A DNA stretch of 64,000 nucleotides, from positions 1 through 64,000 of the forward strand of contig NZ_AORY01000017.1 of NCBI RefSeq assembly GCF_000382485.1. The letters run 5' to 3'. The translations under genes were made by a program, and so were the position numbers. Origin of the DNA: Sphingomonas sp. Mn802worker. Its GTDB lineage: Bacteria > Pseudomonadota > Alphaproteobacteria > Sphingomonadales > Sphingomonadaceae. This document shows, one piece after another, positions 25,587-35,017 of the stretch. The notes beneath the pieces were generated by a model. The model was not told where the DNA came from. It made no database searches and saw only the letters and a list, made by a program, of their open reading frames with translations. Within the stretch, counting starts at the first letter, position 1; every line of letters begins with the position of its first letter.

Positions 25587-27232
25587 CGCCGCATCAGCCC
25601 GCCGAGTACGTTGCGCACCACGCTGGCGAGCAGCCCGCCGCTGCCGGAACGTCGCGACGAGGTGCCAAATACCGCCTTGCTGATCTCGTTGCCGACCTGC
25701 CGCCCGACCGACGACGAGGCGGAGCGCATCGCCGAGGTCGCCATCCTGTTCCACGGTGAGTTCGCTGCCTCGCGTGTCGCGGTGCGCTGCGCACGCTCGT
25801 CGGCGGCGCGGGCACGTGCGGCATCGCGGTCGGCGCGCGCCTGTTCCTTAGCTTGTTGTGCGGCAGAGCGTTCCGCCTCGTCGCGCGCGTTGGCGGCGGC
25901 AACCCCGGCGGCGGCGGCCTGTGTCTTCGCCGACAGGATTTCCTCCGCCGATTGGCGGTCGATCGGCTCGTCGTACTTGTCGCCGATCGCGTCGGTCTGG
26001 ATCAGCACGCGGCGTTCCTCGGGGGTGAGCGGGCCGAGCCGACTGCCGGGCGGGCGGATCAGCGTGCGCGCGACGGGCGAGGGGGCGCCGTCGGGCTGGA
26101 GCAATGAGACGAGCGCCTCGCCGACCTTCAGCTCGGTGATGGCGGTGGCGACATTGACACCGGGGCTGGCACGGAAGGTCTGCGCGGCGGCGTTGACGGC
26201 TTTCTGGTCGCGTGGGGTGAAGGCGTTGAGCTTGTGCTGGATGCGGTTGTTGAGCTGTCCCGCGACCGTTTCGGGCACGTCAATCGGGTTCTGCGTGATG
26301 AAGTAGACGCCAACACCCTTCGAGCGGATCAGCCGCACGACCTGCTCGATCTTGTCGAGCAAGGCCTTGGGCGTGTCGTCGAACAGCAGGTGCGCCTCGT
26401 CGAAGAAGAAGCACAGCCGCGGTTTGTCGGGATCGCCGATCTCGGGCAACGTTTCGAACAGTTCGGACAGCAGCCACAGGAGGAAGGTCGAATAAAGCTT
26501 CGGGCTCTGCATCAGTTTGTCGGCGGCGAGGACGTTGACGACGCCGCGGCCTTCGTGATCGGTGGCGATCAGGTCGCGCATCTCGAGTGCGGGTTCGCCG
26601 AAGAAATGCTCGGCTCCTTGCGTGCGCAATTGCAGCAGCGCGCGCTGGATCGCGCCGATCGACTGCTTCGACACGTTGCCGTATTGCGTCGTCAGCTCGG
26701 CTGCGCGGTCGGCGCAGTGCGCCAACATCGCCTGCAGATCGTCGATGTCGAGGAGCAGCAGCCCTTCCTTGTCGGCGACGTGAAAGGCGATCGTCAGCAC
26801 GCCCTCCTGCACCTCGTTCAGGTCCATCAGCCGGGCGAGCAGGACGGGGCCGAGTTCGCTGACGGTGGCGCGGATCGGGTGGCCCTGTTCGCCGAACAGG
26901 TCCCAGAATTGCACCGGCACCGCGGCGTAGCGCCAGTCGGTGTCGCCGATCTCCGCCGCGCGCGCCTTGAGCGTTTCGTGCATCTTAGCGGTAGGCGAAC
27001 CGGGCAGGGCGAGGCCCGCCAAGTCGCCCTTCACGTCGGCGACGAAGCAGGGGACGCCCGCGTCCGAGAAGCCTTCGATAAACCCTTGGAGCGTCACCGT
27101 CTTGCCCGTGCCGGTCGCGCCCGCGATCAGGCCGTGGCGGTTTGCCCGACGCAGGTCGAGGCGTTGGGGGTTGTTGCCGCCCGCTTGTGCGCCGACGAAG
27201 AGGCTGCCGGGGGTGCTTGCGGGATCGGTCAT
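25583..27232 (-). CDS. HerA-like ATPase, DUF853 family
   Basis: 549 residues. Walker A GATGTGKT at about 38-45, Walker [11 protein letters not shown] at about 270-279, and the DUF853 blocks ([33 protein letters not shown]). The C-terminal third is an Ala/Arg-rich coiled coil ending in a Gly/Ser/Arg tail. Family members are putative helicases or DNA translocases without proven function. ATG at 27232 begins [14 protein letters not shown]. Stop overlaps the phosphoribosyltransferase start. A repeat array lies upstream. Confidence 0.88.
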   Translation of the reverse strand: MTDPASTPGSLFVGAQAGGNNPQRLDLRRANRHGLIAGATGTGKTVTLQGFIEGFSDAGVPCFVADVKGDLAGLALPGSPTAKMHETLKARAAEIGDTDWRYAAVPVQFWDLFGEQGHPIRATVSELGPVLLARLMDLNEVQEGVLTIAFHVADKEGLLLLDIDDLQAMLAHCADRAAELTTQYGNVSKQSIGAIQRALLQLRTQGAEHFFGEPALEMRDLIATDHEGRGVVNVLAADKLMQSPKLYSTFLLWLLSELFETLPEIGDPDKPRLCFFFDEAHLLFDDTPKALLDKIEQVVRLIRSKGVGVYFITQNPIDVPETVAGQLNNRIQHKLNAFTPRDQKAVNAAAQTFRASPGVNVATAITELKVGEALVSLLQPDGAPSPVARTLIRPPGSRLGPLTPEERRVLIQTDAIGDKYDEPIDRQSAEEILSAKTQAAAAGVAAANARDEAERSAAQQAKEQARADRDAARARAADERAQRTATREAANSPWNRMATSAMRSASSSVGRQVGNEISKAVFGTSSRRSGSGGLLASVVRNVLGGLMRR

Positions 27233-27581
27233 GCGCGCTCCTGATCGGGCTGGTTGGGCGTCAACGGATCATAGGCGCAGTCGGGCGTCGACCCAAGCGG
27301 CCCTGCGCAAATGGGTGGAAGTTGAGAAAGTTGACACTCACGCGCATGTGCGTGTGCGCGCGTGAGAACGGGCGACAGCGGCGATGAGCAGGGCGGAAGT
27401 TGAGAAAGTTGACAGTCACGCGCGGGCACATGCGTGCGCGTGGAGCGCGGTCGCTGCCGGGGCGAAGTTGAGGAAGTTGAGACCAGCGCGTGTCGGGCGA
27501 CGTTGCAAGTGGGAAGGCAGTTCGTCATGCCCGGGTTGTCGCAAGCATCGGGCGTGTAGGACAGCGCGCCCGAAACGAAGA
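27233..27581. repeat. Intergenic region with three imperfect repeat units
   Basis: Units begin at 27317 (GGAAGTTGAGAAAGTTGACA), 27395 (same first 20 bases) and 27462 (GCGAAGTTGAGGAAGTTGAG), spaced 78 and 67 bases. Each is followed by a segment rich in alternating GC and TG. In unit 1 TCACGCGC and GCGCGTGA form a hairpin around ATGTGCGTGTGC. Position is between the start of the ATPase gene and the degP terminator. It could be a protein-binding array, a leader structure of the ATPase gene, or remnants of a dispersed genomic repeat. An open frame across it on the minus strand only reflects the repeat (CQLSQLPP twice). Confidence 0.65.
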
Positions 27582-27610
27582 GGCCGCCGCGGCTGGTTAC
27601 CGCGACGGCC
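27582..27610 (-). terminator. Terminator of the hflK-hflC-degP transcript
   Basis: On the minus strand GGCCGTCGCGG, loop TAACCAG, CCGCGGCGGCC pair over 11 bp with one G-U, followed by TCTTCGTTTCG. It lies 24 bases after the degP stop. Confidence 0.75.
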
Positions 27611-27633
27611 CCGTCATCGACAAAGAGGTCGGC

Positions 27634-29184
27634 TTACTTGATCTTCACCGCGAGCAGAACACCGGCGGTGCGCTGGCGGGTGATGCTGAGCAGCACCTGC
27701 GGGCGACCGGCCGCCTTTGCTGCGGCGACGCCGCGCGCGAGGTCAGCGCTGGTGCGAACCGGCGCCGAGTTGATCGACGAGATCACGTCGCCGCGCTTCA
27801 GCTTCTGCGCGGCGTCCGAGGAGGGATCGACCGAGGCGATCACGACGCCCTGCACGGTCGAGTCGACGCCGATCGAGCGCGCGATCTGCGGCGTGAGCGG
27901 CTGTACGGTGACACCAAGCGCGCTTGACGCGGGCGCGACCGCGCTGTCGCCGCCATCGGGAATGCCGTCGTTATCGTCATCGTCGCCGCCCTGGAGCGCG
28001 GCGATCTGGTCGTCGGCGGGACGTACGGTGACGGTGGCGTTGAGCGTCGTTGGCTTGCCGTCGCGGATCACGTCGAGGCGGGTCGAGGTGCCCGGCGCGG
28101 TGTTGGCGACGAGGTAGGACAACGTCTTGTCGGGCGAAACCGGCGTGCCGCCGACCGCGGTGACGACGTCGCCCGAACGGAGCCCCGCCTTGGCACCGGG
28201 ACCACCCGGCTCGACCCGGCCGATGATCTCGCCCTGGTTCTTCTTCAGACCGAGTGCGGCGGCGATGTCGTCGGTGACCGGCTGGATCGTGACGCCCAGG
28301 TAACCGCGCTTGATCGCCTGACCCTTCATCAGCGTGTCGATGATCGGCTTCGCCTCGGTCGCGGGGATTGCGAAGCCGATGCCGATATTACCGCCCGACT
28401 GCGAGTAGATCTGGCTGTTGATGCCGATGACGTTGCCGTTCATGTCGAACATCGGGCCACCGGAATTGCCCTGGTTGATTGCGGCGTCGGTCTGGATGAA
28501 GCTGTCAAACGGACCGTTGCCGGTCGAACGGTGGACCGCCGAGATGATGCCTGCGGTGACGGTGCCGCCGAGACCGAACGGCTGGCCGATCGCGATCACC
28601 CAGTCACCAACGCGCGAATTGGTCGAGTTGCCGAAGCGGACGAACGGCAGCGGCGCCGGCGAGGTGATCTTGAGCAGCGCGAGATCCGAGGTCGGATCGC
28701 GGCCGATCAGCTTCGCGGTGTACTCCTTGCGATCCTGCAAGGTCACCTTGATCGACTCAACCGTTGCACCGCGACCTGCGGGCGCGATGACGTGGTTGTT
28801 GGTCACGACATAACCATCGGACGAGATCAGGAAGCCCGAGCCGAGCGACTGGCCCTCGCGCGTGACGGGCGCACCGCCCTGTCCGCCACCGCCGCCGCCG
28901 AACTGACCGAACAGGTCGCCGAACGGGGTGCCGGCGAACGGGTTCGCCTGCTGCTGCACCGTCACCTTCTGCGTGGTGGAGATGTTGACCACCGCGGGCT
29001 GGAGCTTCGCGACCATGTCGGCGAAACTCATCGGTGCGCCGGCACGCGGCGCCTGCGCGCTGATCGCGCCGGGCTCGTTCTGCGCGGTCTGCGCGGTGGC
29101 CGGGTTCTGCAAGGTCAGCGACGCCGCCGTCCCGCCAAGGAGGAGCGCGCCGGTGAGGGCGTAGGCGTAACGCACTTTCTTCAT
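27634..29184 (-). CDS. degP: Do-like periplasmic serine protease (HtrA/DegP)
   Basis: 516 residues with a signal peptide (about 1-33). Trypsin-like domain with catalytic His in TNNHVI, Asp in SDLALLKI and Ser in GNSGGPM; two PDZ domains follow (about 290-380 and 420-510, with VTPLTPQIARSIGV). A Gly-rich loop (FGGGGGGQGG) sits in the protease domain. It degrades or refolds damaged envelope proteins. ATG at 29184 has GAGAGGAC upstream. It is downstream of hflK and hflC on the same strand, a common alphaproteobacterial order for membrane quality control. Confidence 0.95.
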   Translation of the reverse strand: MKKVRYAYALTGALLLGGTAASLTLQNPATAQTAQNEPGAISAQAPRAGAPMSFADMVAKLQPAVVNISTTQKVTVQQQANPFAGTPFGDLFGQFGGGGGGQGGAPVTREGQSLGSGFLISSDGYVVTNNHVIAPAGRGATVESIKVTLQDRKEYTAKLIGRDPTSDLALLKITSPAPLPFVRFGNSTNSRVGDWVIAIGQPFGLGGTVTAGIISAVHRSTGNGPFDSFIQTDAAINQGNSGGPMFDMNGNVIGINSQIYSQSGGNIGIGFAIPATEAKPIIDTLMKGQAIKRGYLGVTIQPVTDDIAAALGLKKNQGEIIGRVEPGGPGAKAGLRSGDVVTAVGGTPVSPDKTLSYLVANTAPGTSTRLDVIRDGKPTTLNATVTVRPADDQIAALQGGDDDDNDGIPDGGDSAVAPASSALGVTVQPLTPQIARSIGVDSTVQGVVIASVDPSSDAAQKLKRGDVISSINSAPVRTSADLARGVAAAKAAGRPQVLLSITRQRTAGVLLAVKIK

Positions 29185-29337
29185 GTCCTCTCGATCACCC
29201 ATCTACAAAAAAGGGAGACAATCCGATCAGTCATGCCGGGCATGCGATGAACGGGGTTTGAATATCGTTTCGCAACGCCAGCCGACCCGTATCGGGCCCG
29301 ACCGGACGATCTTTTATCCCGAAAGACCGCGCCTGCA

Positions 29338-30216
29338 TCACCGCGACGCACGCCCTTCGAACTCGCGCAGGTAGGAATTGCCCGGGCTCATGATGATGTT
29401 GGTCGAACCCTCGGGCTTCGGACCGCCATCGGCGCCGAAGGTGTGACGATAGGACTGCATCGCGCGGTAGAAATCGTAGAAGCTCGCGTCCTTGCTGAAC
29501 GCGTCGGCGTAGATGCGCGCGGCATTGGCGTCGGCTTCGGCGCGGACGATCTGCGCCTGCTTCTGCCCCTGCGCGCGGATCGTGTTCGCCTCCTGCTGCC
29601 GGGCGGTACGCATGCGTTGCAGCGCGCTTTCGAGCGGACTGCCGTCGGGCAGGTCGGCGTGCTTGATCCGCACGTCCACGATCTCGACGCCGTACTGGCG
29701 CGCGTCGCGCTGGAGCGAGTTTTGGATCGCGTCCATCACGCGACCACGCTCAGGGCTGAGCAGGACCGAGAAGGGCACCTTGCCTAGTTCGTTGCGGAGC
29801 GCCGTGCCGAGCAGCGGGCGCAGCTGATCCGCGACGCGCTCCTCGGTGTTCGAGGTGCTGCCGGTCGAGGTGACCGCCCGTAGGGGATCAACGATGCGGA
29901 AGCGCGCGAACGCATCGACGTTCAGCCGCAGCTGATCGGTCGACAGCACCAATGTATTGTCGAGATCGGCGTCGAGCACGCGCTTGTCGAGCCAGACGAT
30001 GTTGTCGATCAACGGGATACGCGCGATCAGGCCCGCGCCCGATCCGCCGATCGTCTGCCCGCGCTGCCACTGGTTGACGACGCGCTGCGGGTTGTTGAGC
30101 CGGAGCACGACCGCCTGCTGCGTCTCAGGCACGATCGCAAAGGTCATCGCGGCGACGATCACCGCGGCGAGCACCGCAAACATCGCGGCGATCGGATGCT
30201 GGAGCAGGCGCGGCAT
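29338..30216 (-). CDS. hflC: Protease modulator HflC
   Basis: 292 residues, SPFH/band-7 protein anchored by an N-terminal helix (about 8-28, then a periplasmic domain). VVLRLNNPQRVVNQWQRG and the coiled-coil (MRTARQQEANTIRAQGQ, RAEADANAARIYADAF) are typical. With HflK it forms a large cage around FtsH and controls its access to membrane substrates. The ATG overlaps the hflK stop by one base (TGATG). FtsH itself is encoded at 59.7 kb. Confidence 0.95.
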   Translation of the reverse strand: MPRLLQHPIAAMFAVLAAVIVAAMTFAIVPETQQAVVLRLNNPQRVVNQWQRGQTIGGSGAGLIARIPLIDNIVWLDKRVLDADLDNTLVLSTDQLRLNVDAFARFRIVDPLRAVTSTGSTSNTEERVADQLRPLLGTALRNELGKVPFSVLLSPERGRVMDAIQNSLQRDARQYGVEIVDVRIKHADLPDGSPLESALQRMRTARQQEANTIRAQGQKQAQIVRAEADANAARIYADAFSKDASFYDFYRAMQSYRHTFGADGGPKPEGSTNIIMSPGNSYLREFEGRASR

Positions 30217-31358
30217 CAGCGTGTCCCTTCCGCGGTGGGTTGCGCCGGGGCAGGCGTCGCCGGTGTCGCTTCCTCGCCCGGTTCGCGCAATCGCTTGGCG
30301 CGGTCGAGCGGCAGGTACGGCGTCACGCCGTTCGGCTCGACGATCGTCTTGTCGGTATTGGCCAGCACGGCCTCCATCGTCTCGTAATACATGCGGCGGC
30401 GCGTAACCTCGGGGGCGAGGCGGTACTGTTCATACACCTTGTCAAACGAGGCGGCCTCACCCTGCGCGCGCGCGATCACTTGTTGCGCGTAGGAGCGCGC
30501 GTTGTTGAGGTTGCCGACGGCTTCCTGCTGCGCGGCGGTGACCGCGTTGAAATCGTCGATCAGGCTGGCGGGGGCGGACGCCTGCTTGATCGATACGCCC
30601 TGGATGCGGACGCCGGCCTGATAGCTGTCGAGGATCTCCTGCATCGCGACCGTCACGCGCGCCTCGATCTCGGTGCGACCCGCGCCGATCGCCTGTTCGA
30701 GCGTGGTGGTGGCGAGCACCGCGCGCATCGCGCTCTCCGCGGTGGCGCGGACGGTTTCCTGCGGGTCCTTGATCTCGAACACGTAGTTGCGCGGATCGGA
30801 CACGCGCCAGCGCACGGTATAGGCGAGATCGATGATGTTCTGGTCGCCGGTCAGCACGTTCTCGCCGCCCTCGCGCGGGAATTCATCGGTGCGGACCTGC
30901 TCGACATCGACCTTGGTCACGCGCGTGAAGGGCGCGGGCAGCGTCACGCGGATGCCGGGTTCGAGCATCCCCGAATAGCGACCGAAGAAGGTGACCACGC
31001 CGCGCTGCTGCGGCCCGATCTGGTGGAACGACGTGAACAGCACCCAGACGGCGACCAGCAAGGCGACACCGATCAGCCACAGCGCGCGCGGGTTGGCGCC
31101 GATCGGCAGATTGGGACCGGAGCCGCCGCCGCTGCCGCCGCCACCACCGCGCGCGCGTTTGAGGAATTCGTCGAGCGCAGTGGGCTTGTTGCCACCGCCG
31201 CGATTGCCGCCGCCGGGCGGGACCGACCACGGATTGCGCGGGCCGCTCTTGTCGCCACCCGCGTCGTTGCCGCCCCCATTGCCCCATGGGCCATTGTTCT
31301 CGGCGGAAAGGACATGCGGGCGGCGAAGGCGCCGGAACAGGCGCAGCAGGGTCGTCAT
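30216..31358 (-). CDS. hflK: FtsH protease activity modulator HflK
   Basis: 380 residues. A long Gly/Asn/Pro-rich cytoplasmic N-terminus (about 18-90) precedes one membrane helix (ALWLIGVALLVAVWVLF, about 93-110) and the SPFH domain (QRGVVTFFGRYSGMLEPGI, NVLTGDQNIIDLAYTVRWRV). Coiled-coil at about 270-320. ATG at 31358 starts MTTLLRLFRRLRRP; an open frame extends 399 bases upstream but overlaps mrp on the other strand and is not family-like. First gene of hflK-hflC-degP, divergent from mrp. Confidence 0.95.
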   Translation of the reverse strand: MTTLLRLFRRLRRPHVLSAENNGPWGNGGGNDAGGDKSGPRNPWSVPPGGGNRGGGNKPTALDEFLKRARGGGGGSGGGSGPNLPIGANPRALWLIGVALLVAVWVLFTSFHQIGPQQRGVVTFFGRYSGMLEPGIRVTLPAPFTRVTKVDVEQVRTDEFPREGGENVLTGDQNIIDLAYTVRWRVSDPRNYVFEIKDPQETVRATAESAMRAVLATTTLEQAIGAGRTEIEARVTVAMQEILDSYQAGVRIQGVSIKQASAPASLIDDFNAVTAAQQEAVGNLNNARSYAQQVIARAQGEAASFDKVYEQYRLAPEVTRRRMYYETMEAVLANTDKTIVEPNGVTPYLPLDRAKRLREPGEEATPATPAPAQPTAEGTR

Positions 31359-31431
31359 GACAGTCTTTATAGGAGCCGCGCGCGCGAAAAACAGTGGCAA
31401 GCGGCCACGACGGGCGTAACGCCTCGTTGCT

Positions 31432-32376
31432 ATGGACGCAGAACAGGTAAAAGGCGCGGTTGCCGCAGTCGCCGGCGCGCGCGCGACGGTCAGGATCGAC
31501 GGCAATCGCATCGGCGTGGTGGTGGACGCGAGCGGGCTCGACCAGCAGGCACGCGACGCGCTGGAGGCGAGCGTGCGGATGGCGGCAAGCGTGCCGAGCG
31601 CCGAGGTGCGCGTCGTGGTCACGGCCGAGCGACCGACACGGCGGCTGATCGCGGTGGCGAGCGGGAAGGGCGGGGTCGGCAAGTCGACGCTGTCGGCCAA
31701 CCTCGCCATCGCGCTGGCGCGGGGCGGGCGGCGCGTCGGGCTGGTCGACGCCGACATCTACGGCCCGTCGCAACCGCGGCTGATGGGGGTGGAGGGGACA
31801 AGGCCCGAAGCGCGCGACAAGGTGCTGATACCGGTGCAGACGCCGTACGGCGTGCCGCTGCTGTCGATGGGGCAATTGGTCGAGCCGGGCCGTGCGCTGG
31901 CATGGCGCGGGCCGATGACGGCGGGGGCGCTCGGCCAGATGGTCGATGCCGAATGGGGGATCGCGGACACGCTGGTGGTGGACTTGCCCCCCGGTACCGG
32001 CGACGTGCAGCTGACGATGGTGCAGAAGCACCGCCCGGCGGGCGCGGTGATCGTGTCGACGCCGCAGGACCTCGCGCTGATCGACGCGCGGCGTGCGATC
32101 GACCTGTTCGACAAGGCGGGCGTGCCGATCATCGGGCTGGTCGAGAACATGGCGGGCTACGCCTGCCCGCATTGCGGCGAGGTGTCCGATCCGTTCGGGC
32201 GCGGAGGCGCGAAGGCGGCGGCCGTGGAGGCGAGTATCCCGTTCCTGGGCCGGGTGCCGCTCGACATCGCGATCCGCACCGCGTCGGACGCGGGGCAGCC
32301 GCCCGCGGCCGGAGCGGACGACCGCGTGTTCGCGGGGATCGCGGCGCAGGTGGCGGAGTGGATGGCGCGCAACTGA
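31432..32376 (+). CDS. Iron-sulfur cluster carrier protein Mrp/ApbC
   Basis: 314 residues, P-loop NTPase that carries and transfers 4Fe-4S clusters. Deviant Walker A SGKGGVGKS, ADIYGPSQPRL, DLPPGTGDVQLT, and the cluster-binding CPHC near residue 244. It has a shortened N-terminal DUF59-like part (about 1-60). ATG at 31432. It is divergent from hflK (73-base gap) and followed closely by a CoA-binding protein on the same strand. Confidence 0.93.
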   Translation: MDAEQVKGAVAAVAGARATVRIDGNRIGVVVDASGLDQQARDALEASVRMAASVPSAEVRVVVTAERPTRRLIAVASGKGGVGKSTLSANLAIALARGGRRVGLVDADIYGPSQPRLMGVEGTRPEARDKVLIPVQTPYGVPLLSMGQLVEPGRALAWRGPMTAGALGQMVDAEWGIADTLVVDLPPGTGDVQLTMVQKHRPAGAVIVSTPQDLALIDARRAIDLFDKAGVPIIGLVENMAGYACPHCGEVSDPFGRGGAKAAAVEASIPFLGRVPLDIAIRTASDAGQPPAAGADDRVFAGIAAQVAEWMARN

Positions 32377-32415
32377 GGCGGGGGCGGGGCGTTCCTTTGC
32401 CAAAGGAGTTCGCCC

Positions 32416-32847
32416 ATGCCGCTGACGAGTGACGCCGAGATCAAGGCCCTGCTGGAGGAAACGCGCACGATCGCGGTGGTTGGCGCGTCCGACCGGCCTG
32501 ATCGACCGTCGTTCCGCGTCATGAAGACGCTGCAGGACCACGGCTATCGCACCATCCCGGTCAATCCGCAGATCACCGGCGCGCATATCCACGGCGAGTT
32601 CGTGTTCCGTGAGCTCGCGCAGCTGGGCGATCCGATCGACATGGTCGACGTATTCCGCCGCCCCGACGCGGTGGGCGAGGTGGTCGACGAGGCGATCGCG
32701 ATCGGGGCGAAGTCGATCTGGATGCAATTGGGCGTGATCGACGAGGCCGCGGCGGCGCGTGCGGAAGCCGCCGGGTTGAAGGTGGTGATGGATCGCTGCC
32801 CGGCGATCGACATTCCGCGGCTGAGTGTCGTGCGCGTGGATGGATGA
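32416..32847 (+). CDS. CoA-binding protein (Rossmann fold)
   Basis: 143 residues. CoA_binding domain: TIAVVGASDRPDRPSFRVMK, GYRTIPVNPQ, VDVFRRPDAVGEVVDEAI, SIWMQLGVIDEAAA, and the conserved VVMDRCPAIDIPRL end. Related to E. coli YccU. Biochemical role is unknown. AAAGGAG lies just upstream of the ATG. Probably co-transcribed with mrp. Confidence 0.88.
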   Translation: MPLTSDAEIKALLEETRTIAVVGASDRPDRPSFRVMKTLQDHGYRTIPVNPQITGAHIHGEFVFRELAQLGDPIDMVDVFRRPDAVGEVVDEAIAIGAKSIWMQLGVIDEAAAARAEAAGLKVVMDRCPAIDIPRLSVVRVDG

Positions 32848-32918
32848 CGCCGGCGGGGTAGTGCTTTTCCTTCCACCCCACTTGCCGGATCGCGCGGGGC
32901 AGCGCATCCTCCCGCGTC

Positions 32919-33254
32919 ATGATCCCGCTGCTGCTGCTTCTCGCCGGTGCCGATGACGCGATGGAAACCTATCGCGCGCGAACGGCGGCGGAACATCGCT
33001 GCGTCGTCACGCCCGACACGACCGACGTCACCGTGTGTGGGAAGCGGCACGCCGACCGTTTCCGCGTGCCGTTCGTCGGCGGCCCGAACGGGAATCGAAG
33101 AGACGACGTGCCGTTCGAGCGCGAGGCGATGCTTCATCGCACCACCCCGATCGACGACCTGAGCCCGTTCCTCGTCGGCGGCGGCATGGCCGGGGTGAGT
33201 GTCAGCACGCGCGGCGGCGTCGGCGGGTACAAGACGCGCGAGCTTGCCAAATAA
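32919..33254 (+). CDS. Secreted hypothetical protein
   Basis: 111 residues. A short hydrophobic start (MIPLLLLLAGADDA) may be a minimal signal peptide. The body has two cysteines (HRCVVTPDTTDVTVCGKRHAD), a spacing seen in many small secreted sphingomonad proteins, and a Gly-rich end (VGGGMAGVSVSTRGGVGGY). The RCxxxxDxxDVTVCGKR pattern resembles the Cys segment of the secreted protein at 21.9 kb. Function unknown. Confidence 0.6.
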   Translation: MIPLLLLLAGADDAMETYRARTAAEHRCVVTPDTTDVTVCGKRHADRFRVPFVGGPNGNRRDDVPFEREAMLHRTTPIDDLSPFLVGGGMAGVSVSTRGGVGGYKTRELAK

Positions 33255-33601
33255 CGGTGGTGTGGGTCGTGGCTTGACTACACTCCTACGCTCGTGCCTG
33301 GCGTAACCGGCGAGCGCGACCTGAGAGCGATTTAGGGTCGCCCTTTGGTCCTGATGTCCCTGCGTCGACCACGAGCGTGAAGCGGATGGGCGGCATGGTC
33401 CCACGGCGCGTCTGGCAGGTTGCTGGACCGGCGACCATATGTCCGCGGACGGGCGCTTCGCGCGGTCGTTGGGCGGTTAACGCGACGAGCGCAGTTTGGC
33501 GCTGTTGCAGCAGGCGCAGGCGGGGACGAAGCGATAAGCGTGTGCGATCGCGCCGCTGACCCTTTCGCGAGCGGTCGCATCTGTTACGATCGCGCGCAAA
33601 C
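33255..33601. other. Intergenic region, nothing identified
   Basis: About 350 bases before the permease gene. Short frames on both strands are unconvincing. I found no tRNA, terminator hairpin or clear promoter. It presumably carries the permease promoter. Confidence 0.4.
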
Positions 33602-35017
33602 ATGGGGGTGCCAGTGTCCAGTCTTTTCCGCCGCAAGCCGATGGCGCCGCCCGCGCCCGACGCGCACGGACATGTGCTCGCGCGCACACTGTCGTGGCCG
33701 CATCTGGTCGCGCTGGGCGTTGGAGCGATTGTCGGCACGGGCATCCTGACGCTGATCGGTGTCGGCGCCGACCGCGCGGGGCCGTCGGTGATCCTGTCAT
33801 TCGTGATCGCCGGCGCGATCTGCTCCTGCGCGGCGCTCGCTTATGCCGAGATGGCGACGATGATCCCGACCTCGGGCAGCGCGTACACCTACAGCTATGT
33901 CGTGCTGGGCGAGGTGATCGCCTGGGTGATCGGCTGGTCGCTGATCCTCGAATATTCGCTTGTGGTGTCGACGGTCGCGGTCGGCTGGTCGGGATATGCC
34001 GCGCCTTTGCTGACGCCGCTCGGCTTTCCTGTTTCGTTGACGCAGGGGCCAGAGCTGGGCGGGCTGGTCAACGTGCCTGCGGTGTTCATCATCGCGGTGG
34101 TCGCGGCATTGCTGAGCGTGGGGACGAAGGAGAGCGCGACGCTGAATGCGGTGCTGGTGGTGGTCAAGCTGATCGCGCTGGCGGTATTCGTCGCCGTCGC
34201 GCTGCCGCATTTCGACGCGGCCAACCTCCACCCGTTCACGCCGTTCGGGTTCGCTAAGTCGGTGTCGGCGGACGGGGTCGAGCGCGGCGTCATGGCGGCG
34301 GCGGCGATCATCTTCTTCGCCTTCTACGGGTTCGACGCGATCTCGACCGCGGCGGAGGAGACTAAGAACCCAGGACGCGATCTGGCGATCGGGATCGTCG
34401 GGTCGATGGTAGCGTGCGCCGCGATCTACATGCTCGTTGCGGTCGCCGCGGTGGGTGCCTTGTCGTTCACGCGCTTTGCCGACAGCCCCGAGCCGCTGGC
34501 GCTGATCCTGCGCGGGATCGGGCGGCCGGGGTTCGCGACGTTCCTGGCGGTAAGCGCGGTGATCGCGCTGCCGACCGTCCTGCTCGGCTTCCTGTTCGGG
34601 CAGAGCCGCATCTTCTTCGTGATGGCGCGCGACGGGTTGCTGCCGCAGGCGCTCGCCAAGGTGTCGTCGCGCGGGACGCCGGTCAGGATCACGGTGATGA
34701 CCGCGGTGCTGGTGTCGATCATCGCAGGAATCATGCCGATCGATGCGATCGCCGCGCTGGCGAATGCGGGGACGCTGGCGGCGTTCACTGCGGTGTGCGT
34801 TGCGATGCTGGTGATGCGCCGTCGTGCGCCCGATGCGCCGCGCACGTTCCGCGCGCCGGCGGCGTGGCCGGTCGGGATCGTCGGGGTGCTCGGGTGCGTC
34901 TATCTGTTCTTCAGCCTGCCGAGCCGGACGCAGCTGTATTTCGTGCTGTGGAATGTCGCGGGGCTGGTGCTGTACTTTGCCTGGGGCCGGCGCCGTGCGA
35001 GTGCGATGCTCGGCTAG
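33602..35017 (+). CDS. APC-family amino acid permease
   Basis: 471 residues with about 12 membrane helices. LVALGVGAIVGTGILTLIG in TM1 is the family substrate-binding signature, and FYGFDAISTAAEETKNPGRD in TM6-loop is typical of the cationic amino acid transporter subgroup. It probably exchanges or imports amino acids with protons; the substrate is not decided. ATG at 33602. Followed convergently by the toxin-antitoxin pair, with only 4 bases of overlap at the 3' ends. Confidence 0.9.
   Translation: MGVPVSSLFRRKPMAPPAPDAHGHVLARTLSWPHLVALGVGAIVGTGILTLIGVGADRAGPSVILSFVIAGAICSCAALAYAEMATMIPTSGSAYTYSYVVLGEVIAWVIGWSLILEYSLVVSTVAVGWSGYAAPLLTPLGFPVSLTQGPELGGLVNVPAVFIIAVVAALLSVGTKESATLNAVLVVVKLIALAVFVAVALPHFDAANLHPFTPFGFAKSVSADGVERGVMAAAAIIFFAFYGFDAISTAAEETKNPGRDLAIGIVGSMVACAAIYMLVAVAAVGALSFTRFADSPEPLALILRGIGRPGFATFLAVSAVIALPTVLLGFLFGQSRIFFVMARDGLLPQALAKVSSRGTPVRITVMTAVLVSIIAGIMPIDAIAALANAGTLAAFTAVCVAMLVMRRRAPDAPRTFRAPAAWPVGIVGVLGCVYLFFSLPSRTQLYFVLWNVAGLVLYFAWGRRRASAMLG

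Noticed and set aside
27317-27490. CRISPR array
   Set aside because: Only three units, imperfect, with similar rather than unique spacers, and no cas genes.
27229-27528. 99-codon open frame over the repeat array
   Set aside because: Its repeated CQLSQLPP simply translates the DNA repeat; no start signal or domain.
30240-32432. 730-codon plus-strand open frame across hflK and mrp
   Set aside because: Arg/Gly/Ala-rich shadow of hflK on one strand and mrp in another frame; no domain.
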